Assembly: GCA_036397475.1 (NCBI GenBank)
Contig: DASWIV010000110.1
Location: 1 to 29,200 of the forward strand
Direction: 5' to 3'
Length of the DNA: 29,200 bases
Origin: DASWIV01 sp036397475
GTDB taxonomy: Bacteria; JAJVIF01; JAPKYR01
Below the pieces are notes generated by a model that saw only the letters and a program-made list of their open reading frames with translations, made no database searches and was not told where the DNA came from. The position numbers and the translations under genes were made by a program. Positions 23,528 through 29,200 of the stretch are shown piece after piece (position 1 is the stretch's first letter; every line of letters begins with the position of its first letter).

Positions 23528-24724
23528 TTATTCAGCAGGGAACAGGTCAACGATCCGTGCTATCGCATTTCTCAATGTTTCTTCATCCCGGGTAAGGCAT
23601 ATGCGGAAATATCCTTCACCATGCACTCCCCAGCCCGACCCCGGACCCATAACAATTCCGGTTTTCTCGATGACCTGCCCGACAAAATCCGCGCTCGTAA
23701 TGCCTTTCGGAGTCTTGATCCAGACATAAAATGTGCCATGGCCCTTGTAAACATCGTAGCCGGCTTCCTCAAGAGTCTCTTCCACAACTTTGCGGCGGGA
23801 CCTGTATACATCTCTCAGCTTCGCGACCGATTCCATATCTGAGCGGAGGGCTTTTACTCCCATTTTCTGGACAGCGCGAAAAACGCCGGAATCGACATTC
23901 GATTTTACCCTCGCGAGCGCGTCGATAATCTCGGCGTTTCCAACAGCCATACCGATACGGAATCCCGTCATATTGAACATCTTGGATAACGAATTGAACT
24001 CGATCCCGGATTCCTTCCCGCCCTTAACACTTAATAAACTCGGCGGAATTGGCAGGTCGGTATAGATTTCCGAATACGGATTATCGTGCGCTATCACGAC
24101 ATCCCATTTTCTCGCCCACGCGACCGCTTCCTCGAAAAACTCTACCGGTGCGACTGAGCCTGTCGGATTGTTCGGGTAATTCATCCATATGAGTTTCGCC
24201 CTCTCGCAAACTTCATCCGGTATTGAAGAGAAATCGACGAGAAAATTATTTTGTTCTAACAGGGGAGTCTTATAGCATTCGCAGCCGGCAAATACAGCTG
24301 TCATCGCGTAGACCGGATATCCCGGGTCGGGCGCGATTACGATATCCTCCGGATCGAGCACCGCAAGCGCGAGATGAGCGAGTCCTTCCTTCGACCCGAT
24401 AAGCGCAAGGACTTCAGTCACGGGATCAAGCGCCGCGCAGAAACGCCTCTGGTAAAAATTCGCGACAGCGGTGCGGAATTCCAACGAGCCCTTATAGTCC
24501 GGATATTTTTGATTTTCATTTATCTTTGCCTGCGCGTAGAGCTCATCGATAAGCTCATCGGGTGCTGGAAGGTCGGGGTCGCCGATTCCAAGGGACGTGA
24601 TCTCCAGGCCGCTCGCCCGGGCTTTTTCTTTCATATCGTCGATGCGCTGGAACAGGTACGGCGGTATTTGATCCAGCCGCTTCGCGGTTTTTCTTTTTCC
24701 GGTTGTGGAGCGTGTTTCGGACAT
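23528..24724 (-). CDS. dapL: LL-diaminopimelate aminotransferase
   Basis: 398 residues, fold-type I class I/II PLP aminotransferase. RLDQIPPYLFQRIDD (16-30), LGIGDPDLPAP (45-55), YPDYKGSLEFR (74-84), GSKEGLAHL (110-118), APDPGYPVY (131-139), MNYPNNPTGS (181-190), AHDNPYSEIY (212-221) and Schiff-base Lys248 in NSLSKMFNMTGFR. This pattern matches bacterial DapL, which converts tetrahydrodipicolinate directly to LL-diaminopimelate with glutamate as amino donor. The next step, DapF, is encoded just upstream in the same direction, which strongly supports this assignment over a general aspartate aminotransferase. GAGG lies eight bases before the ATG. It needs none of the succinylase or acetylase intermediates of the other DAP routes. 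Confidence 0.88.
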   Translation of the reverse strand: MSETRSTTGKRKTAKRLDQIPPYLFQRIDDMKEKARASGLEITSLGIGDPDLPAPDELIDELYAQAKINENQKYPDYKGSLEFRTAVANFYQRRFCAALDPVTEVLALIGSKEGLAHLALAVLDPEDIVIAPDPGYPVYAMTAVFAGCECYKTPLLEQNNFLVDFSSIPDEVCERAKLIWMNYPNNPTGSVAPVEFFEEAVAWARKWDVVIAHDNPYSEIYTDLPIPPSLLSVKGGKESGIEFNSLSKMFNMTGFRIGMAVGNAEIIDALARVKSNVDSGVFRAVQKMGVKALRSDMESVAKLRDVYRSRRKVVEETLEEAGYDVYKGHGTFYVWIKTPKGITSADFVGQVIEKTGIVMGPGSGWGVHGEGYFRICLTRDEETLRNAIARIVDLFPAE

Positions 24725-24826
24725 TTTTTAGCCTCAAAAAAAAGGATGTATTCGGAATTCACCTGTGGTGCAGAGTGGTTATGATGCTGTAAGGGAACTA
24801 ATAAATCAAGGGTCAGCGGGAAAATG

Positions 24827-25699
24827 CTATTCGACCCACATCCCGTCGAACACCTTCACCGCCGGTCCGGACATGTGTATCCGACCATCCGATGTGTACC
24901 TCGTCAACAGCGAGCCGCCGGGAACATCGACACGTAGCTCATCCGACGCTTTCCCCGTAAGATGGCACGCCGCCTGTATCGCGCACGTCCCCGACCCGCA
25001 GCTCAACGTAGGTCCCGCGCCACGCTCCCATACGGCCATCATGACGTGGTTCTCGTCGATGACCTCGACAAACTCGGTGTTCACTTTCTCTGGGAAAAGG
25101 CTCGTGTGTTTTTCGATCATCGGACCCCACTTGCCAAGTGGAACCGACTCGAGCTTGTCAACAAATATTACGGCATGAGGATTACCCATACTGATGCCTG
25201 TGAATTGAAGCTCTTCATCAATTCCCGGCACATTCAGCGTTTCCAGTACGACAGGCGACATCCCGTCACCCGCTACCGGTATTGAATGCCGCTCGGTCAC
25301 CGGCTGCCCCATATCGACCCGGACCCAGACATCGTCGGGGTTCCCCCAGTCGGGGGGTGTCACAAATTCGCAGTCGAGCACTCCCTTCCCGGTTTCCATC
25401 TTGACGACGCTGTCGCCCTGTATCAGTCCATGATTTTTCAGATGTGCCACAACGCAACGAAGTCCGTTTCCGCACATCTGAGCTTCGGATCCGTCGGGAT
25501 TCCACATCCGCATCTGGTAATCGCCAACCGACGATTTGCCGATCAGAAGTAACCCATCCGAACCAATCCCGAAATGCCTGGCGCACATTTTCCGGGAGAG
25601 CTCGGCAATGTCGCTGGTGAATTCTTCCGCCGCTGACTGGCTGCACAGGACGAAATCGTTTCCGGTGCCATGCCATTTTTCAAATTCGAGATTTCTCAT
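24827..25699 (-). CDS. dapF: Diaminopimelate epimerase
   Basis: 290 residues with both active-site cysteines: Cys76 in MCGNGLRC (75-82) and Cys234 in SCGSGTCA (233-240). Other family parts are KWHGTGNDFVL (8-18), HFGIGSDGLLLI (42-53), MGNPHAVIFV (171-180) and NTEFVEV. DapF interconverts LL- and meso-diaminopimelate in the cytoplasm, giving the lysine precursor and the peptidoglycan cross-linking residue. The start codon overlaps the stop of miaA as TAATG. The dapL gene follows after about 100 bases with no terminator seen. Confidence 0.95.
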   Translation of the reverse strand: MRNLEFEKWHGTGNDFVLCSQSAAEEFTSDIAELSRKMCARHFGIGSDGLLLIGKSSVGDYQMRMWNPDGSEAQMCGNGLRCVVAHLKNHGLIQGDSVVKMETGKGVLDCEFVTPPDWGNPDDVWVRVDMGQPVTERHSIPVAGDGMSPVVLETLNVPGIDEELQFTGISMGNPHAVIFVDKLESVPLGKWGPMIEKHTSLFPEKVNTEFVEVIDENHVMMAVWERGAGPTLSCGSGTCAIQAACHLTGKASDELRVDVPGGSLLTRYTSDGRIHMSGPAVKVFDGMWVE

Positions 25700-26664
25700 T
25701 ATTTGTTACCAGATAAATGTAGCATGAAATTTTCAAGTATTTTATTTGCCGTCTCTACAATTCCTGAATTCTCGTCGATTTCCATCCATTCGATATTCTC
25801 CATTGAACGGAACCATGTCATCTGTCTTTTAGCGAACCTGCGAGTGTCCCGCTTGACACGTTCAACCGCATCACTGAGAGTACACTCTCCACGTACATAT
25901 TTAATCATATCCCGGTAGCCAAGTCCCGCAAGAGGCTTCTCATTGCCTGTATATCCACCATCCAGGATTCGCCTGACTTCTTCGACCCATCCATCTGCGA
26001 TCATTTTATCGACCCGGTCATTTATTCTAGTGTACAGCAATTCCCGGTCCGGTTTGAGCCCATAAAGAACAAATTTGTAAGGGCATTCATTTTCGGAGCT
26101 TTCATCAGAGTCGATTCCTTCGGAAAATTTCCTGCCTGTCAGCCTGATAACTTCCAGTGCACGCACAAGTCGCGGAATATTATTCGGATGGATCTTCTCA
26201 GCCGCAGACGGATCGAATTCCTTAAGTTCGGCATAAAGCGCATCGGTGCCTGACTCATCGAGTTCCTCAAGGATCTTTTCTCGTACAGAATCATCGGGGG
26301 GCTGGTTCTGAAATGACGGATTATTTTCCAGGGCCCTGATATAAAGGCCGGTACCACCCACTATCACGGGTATTTTCCCCTCAGTGAAGATCTCAGCCAT
26401 TTTTTGATATGCCTGAGACTGGTAATCGGCAACAGAAAAGCTTTCATCCGGATTTACAATATCGATCAGGTGGTGAGGGACCGGTCCCATTTCCTCAGCG
26501 GTTGGCTTGGCGGTCCCGATATCCAGCTGCCTGTATACGAGGCGCGAATCGGCTGAGATGACCTCTGAATTCAGCAGTTCAGCAATCTTTACTCCAACCG
26601 GGGTTTTCCCGCTGGCAGTGGGGCCAAGGATCACGGGCGCTGACTTCTTGCCGGGATGGTTCAT
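25699..26664 (-). CDS. miaA: tRNA dimethylallyltransferase
   Basis: 321 residues from ATG at 26664, the start chosen because MiaA normally begins a dozen or so residues before its P-loop (GPTASGKT, residues 14-21 here); the frame also opens farther up at a TTG at 26724. Family signatures: ISADSRLVYRQLDIGTAKPT, HHLIDIVNPDESFSVADYQ, VIVGGTGLYI, PRLVRALEVIRLTG, LAGLGYRDM and the C-terminal RDTRRFAKRQMTWFR. MiaA transfers a dimethylallyl group to A37 of tRNAs that read codons beginning with U. It heads the miaA-dapF-dapL run and is divergent from secD. No strong promoter was recognised in front of it. Confidence 0.95.
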   Translation of the reverse strand: MNHPGKKSAPVILGPTASGKTPVGVKIAELLNSEVISADSRLVYRQLDIGTAKPTAEEMGPVPHHLIDIVNPDESFSVADYQSQAYQKMAEIFTEGKIPVIVGGTGLYIRALENNPSFQNQPPDDSVREKILEELDESGTDALYAELKEFDPSAAEKIHPNNIPRLVRALEVIRLTGRKFSEGIDSDESSENECPYKFVLYGLKPDRELLYTRINDRVDKMIADGWVEEVRRILDGGYTGNEKPLAGLGYRDMIKYVRGECTLSDAVERVKRDTRRFAKRQMTWFRSMENIEWMEIDENSGIVETANKILENFMLHLSGNK

Positions 26665-26767
26665 ATCCGACAGGATAGTCGATTTGTAACCGTGAAATAA
26701 AGAGTTGACCGGGTATAAGGGCAATCAGGTTACATAAAAACAGTTTCAAGGAACATTATTTTACAGT

Positions 26768-26797
26768 TTGACTTATGCCATTGCTAAATCCTATAAT
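26768..26797 (+). promoter_or_regulatory. Strong sigma-70-type promoter of secDF
   Basis: TTGACT (26768-26773, five of six), an 18-base spacer and a perfect TATAAT (26792-26797). The predicted start is near 26804, leaving a leader of about 100 bases before the secD ATG. Confidence 0.8.
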
Positions 26798-26811
26798 CGC
26801 TCCTTTGTCCC

Positions 26812-26872
26812 CGCAAAGGGAACTTATTTTTGCGTGCATTTTGAATGAGCATGCCAGCGGGAAAAGTTGGCA
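26812..26872 (+). promoter_or_regulatory. Two potential hairpins in the secD leader
   Basis: CGCAAA (26812-26817) can pair with TTTGCG (26829-26834). TGCCA (26852-26856) can pair with TGGCA (26868-26872), extendable by GAG/CTC across a two-base bulge. No known riboswitch class was recognised and no T run follows, so these are not obvious terminators. Confidence 0.35.
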
Positions 26873-26902
26873 CTCATACGCACGGAGGTCTGAGAGACTT
26901 TC

Positions 26903-28780
26903 ATGAGCGCTGAAAAACGCAGGAACAACTGGATCCTGGTAATTGTCGTCCTTGTCCTGGCGTTATCGGTCCCTGTATTAAAAGCCCGAAACGGCGAAGA
27001 TATAATTAAACAGGGACTGGATATCGCGGGCGGGGTCGATCTTTTGCTGGAAGCGCAATTCAATGACGATGTCGAGGAGAACACCTCGGACATCATACAG
27101 GGCGCGATTTATATCCTGAGAAACCGTCTTGATCCCGAAGGGGTCAAGGAAGTAGTTATACAGAATCTTGGCAAGGACCGGATTGTGGTCCAGGTGCCGG
27201 GAGAAGACGATCCGGAAAAGATCATTGAGTTGATCGGTACCACGGCAACTTTACGGTTCATCGACGTAGGAAACGATCCACTCGCCGACGGAACATATGT
27301 CAGGTTTACAGATCCTGCCACAGGCTCGCCCATCGATATCGGGCTCGGGCTTGATTATGGGGACGGTGGAACTCCTCTATCCGACGCCGTTACAACGACT
27401 GTGGTTCCCGGGGAAGACGAGACCATAAATTTGATCCTCGACAACCAGGTATTTCTTCAATCCGAAGATCTTGCCAGTTTCAGTATGAATACGGCTGTGG
27501 AAGGGGGAACTCCGGTCCCGGTACTGAACATTATCGACGACCCTACAAAGCGCACAGAGTTCACAGGACGGGTTGCTACAGGCTCAGGGAAAACTCTTGG
27601 ACTGGTAATCAACAATGTTGTCCGGGCTAACTACACCATTACGGACGATCCGCTTAATGGCGGATATATTCCATTTCCTGAACTGGCCGAGGAGGCAGGT
27701 TTCAGCATAGATTCGCTGAATACCGGCATCGGCGGAGCGATTGTAGTCGATTTTGCGGAAGACCCGCTTGCTGTCGGGGATTTGATCGAGTTATATAATC
27801 CCATGGGAGGAGCCCAGGGAGAAGAAACTCAGGCACCGGCTGAAACAACCACCACGGGCAGGCAGAGAGTCGACATACTTTACGATAAAGTAATCCTCAC
27901 CGGTGACGATTTTGCAGACGCTTATGTGCAGTTCTCACAGGTTGGTAAACCGATAATCGGATTTGAGTTCAAACCTGAAGGCGCTCGAATATTCGGCGAC
28001 CATACAGCCAAGCATGTCGGGCAGTATCTTTGCATTACCCTCGACGACAAGGTGATATCCTGCCCGAGAATAAATTCCGCGATCCTTGGCGGACGTGGAG
28101 TTATCGAAGGAAGTTTTACTCCGCAGGAAGCGCAGGACCTTGTGATCAAGCTGGATTCCGGACGCCTTCCGGTTCCTTTGAAGGTAATTGAGAACAGGAC
28201 TGTCGACCCGACACTTGGCGCGAAATCAATCGAGGACAGCAAACACGCCGCGGTGCTGGGAATAATTCTGATCCTGCTTTTCATGATAGCCTATTACAGG
28301 ATGCCCGGATTAATGGCGGATCTCGCTCTCCTGTACTACGGAGCCTTGTTCCTTGGTGCATTATCGTTACTTTCAGCCACCCTTACACTTCCGGGAATCG
28401 CGGGATTTATCCTGTCTCTTGGTATGGCGGTGGACGCGAACATCATAATTTTTGAGCGCCTGAAGGAGGAACTCAAAACCGGCAAGACATTCAGGTCCGC
28501 TGTGGACGCGGCGTTCAAGCGGGCGTTCCTCGCGATCTTCGACGCAAACGTTACGACCCTGATTACCGGCCTGGTTCTTTACAACCTTGGAACCGGCCCC
28601 ATCAAGGGGTTTGCCGTCACACTCTGCCTGGGAATAGTGGTTTCAATGTTCTCGGCACTTGTGTTCACCAGGCTCCTGCTCGAATCGGCACTTCAATCGA
28701 AATCGATGCATAAATATTCATTGTTCGGTGTAAGTGAAAAAGAAGTCGCGGCTTCATCCAAAGGAGGTGGGGTCCGATGA
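26903..28780 (+). CDS. secD: Protein translocase subunit SecD
   Basis: 625 residues. Membrane helix 1 is at about 10-28, followed by the GLDIAGGVDLLLEAQ motif (38-52) and the P1 base (RNRLDPEGVKEVVIQ). The large periplasmic region includes the usual head (DKVILTGDDFADA, then GQYLCITLDDKVISCPRI, 328-390), then LPVPLKVIENRTVDPTLGAKSIE (422-444) and five C-terminal helices with AVDANIIIFERLKEEL and FDANVTTLITGLVLY. With SecF it forms an RND-type proton-driven complex that aids late steps of Sec export. Unusually, residues 182-246 resemble a second, degenerate copy of the head. GAGAG lies six bases before the ATG. The stop overlaps the secF start. Confidence 0.95.
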   Translation: MSAEKRRNNWILVIVVLVLALSVPVLKARNGEDIIKQGLDIAGGVDLLLEAQFNDDVEENTSDIIQGAIYILRNRLDPEGVKEVVIQNLGKDRIVVQVPGEDDPEKIIELIGTTATLRFIDVGNDPLADGTYVRFTDPATGSPIDIGLGLDYGDGGTPLSDAVTTTVVPGEDETINLILDNQVFLQSEDLASFSMNTAVEGGTPVPVLNIIDDPTKRTEFTGRVATGSGKTLGLVINNVVRANYTITDDPLNGGYIPFPELAEEAGFSIDSLNTGIGGAIVVDFAEDPLAVGDLIELYNPMGGAQGEETQAPAETTTTGRQRVDILYDKVILTGDDFADAYVQFSQVGKPIIGFEFKPEGARIFGDHTAKHVGQYLCITLDDKVISCPRINSAILGGRGVIEGSFTPQEAQDLVIKLDSGRLPVPLKVIENRTVDPTLGAKSIEDSKHAAVLGIILILLFMIAYYRMPGLMADLALLYYGALFLGALSLLSATLTLPGIAGFILSLGMAVDANIIIFERLKEELKTGKTFRSAVDAAFKRAFLAIFDANVTTLITGLVLYNLGTGPIKGFAVTLCLGIVVSMFSALVFTRLLLESALQSKSMHKYSLFGVSEKEVAASSKGGGVR

Positions 28781-29200
28781 TGGATTTTTCGTCAGCTCAA
28801 TTTAATATTGTTGGACGCTTCAAACTCTGGAGCATTATAAGTGCCGGGATAATTGTGATCGGCCTTATTGCCATGGGCATTAGAACTGCCAACACCGGTT
28901 TCCCGCTGAAGCGTGGAATCGATTTCGAAGGCGGATCGATCATCAAGCTGGAATACAAGAACTGGGACCAGGGAAATCCGGCGGACTTTGCCCACGAGGT
29001 TGAACAGATCGTTTCAGGATATACCGCAAAAGCCCCATCGGTTCAATCGTCTGAAACCGAGACCGGGCTGATACTTCATATCCGGGCAGACGCATCTCTG
29101 ATTGAAAGCGCAGGCGACGACCATAATCTCAATACACGGACCCAGATGTATAACGATATCCGGGCAGCTGGCGGCGATTTCGAAATTCTCGAGGAAAATG
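28777..29200 (+). CDS. secF: Protein translocase subunit SecF, 3' end outside window
   Basis: The first 141 codons of secF; the frame runs off the window. It begins at an ATGATG doublet that overlaps the secD stop, with AAGGAGGT eight bases before the first ATG. Residues 2-15 (MDFSSAQFNIVGRF) and the first membrane helix (about 18-36) are followed by FPLKRGIDFEGGSIIKLEY, the SecF/SecD beta-hairpin signature with GIDFEGG. The start of the periplasmic P4 domain follows. It is translated together with secD and forms the SecDF export-assisting complex. Confidence 0.93.
   Translation, partial: MMDFSSAQFNIVGRFKLWSIISAGIIVIGLIAMGIRTANTGFPLKRGIDFEGGSIIKLEYKNWDQGNPADFAHEVEQIVSGYTAKAPSVQSSETETGLILHIRADASLIESAGDDHNLNTRTQMYNDIRAAGGDFEILEEN

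Overview
The window reads as a chromosomal segment of a diderm (Gram-negative-type) bacterium, probably from a poorly sampled lineage. Signs are a lipoprotein signal peptide, a PKD-domain surface protein, DAP genes (LL-diaminopimelate aminotransferase plus DapF), separate secD and secF genes, and Wzx-type flippases. No rRNA, tRNA, CRISPR array, integrase or transposase was seen, and the phylum cannot be named from the sequence alone. Genes are densely packed with many ATGA/TAATG overlaps, and no gene-free stretch reaches 300 bases (the longest is 6306-6594).

Layout. 1-1552: 3' part of a secreted PKD-repeat protein ending at a clear terminator. 1628-2066 (-): HicB/HicA toxin-antitoxin pair in visibly AT-richer DNA. 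2133-3430 (-): arsR regulator followed by two SRPBCC/AHSA1 proteins, behind a good promoter that appears to give a leaderless mRNA. 3584-6305 (+): an unfamiliar three-gene operon made of a cytosolic TPR-like protein, a 91-residue secreted peptide carrying two identical DPPWDPGDE motifs, and a 306-residue protein of unknown family. 6595-7836 (+): membrane-anchored lysozyme-like protein. 7882-8838 (-) and 8954-10240 (+): divergent GDP-mannose 4,6-dehydratase-like enzyme and class III (ornithine-type) aminotransferase. 10394-11630 (+): two tandem paralogous receiver-domain proteins. 11714-12163 (+): small lipoprotein.

12215-23442 (-): a nine-gene surface-polysaccharide operon. In transcription order it holds a polyprenyl-phosphate glycosyltransferase (GT2), a GT2 glycosyltransferase, GT4 type A1, flippase W1, GT4 type B1, flippase W2, GT4 type A2, GT4 type B2, and a GT-C-like membrane protein. 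The A, W and B genes each occur twice and look paralogous, so the locus resembles a duplicated and reshuffled three-gene module. 23528-26664 (-): miaA-dapF-dapL. 26903-end (+): secD and the start of secF, behind a strong sigma-70-type promoter and a structured leader.

The most unusual element is the 3584-6305 operon. A TPR-type cytosolic protein next to an exported peptide with a repeated short motif recalls the architecture of RRNPP (Rap/Phr-like) peptide signalling, which is known mainly from Firmicutes. The repeat units differ only by synonymous changes. This is an inference from architecture; homology to known receptors is not shown.
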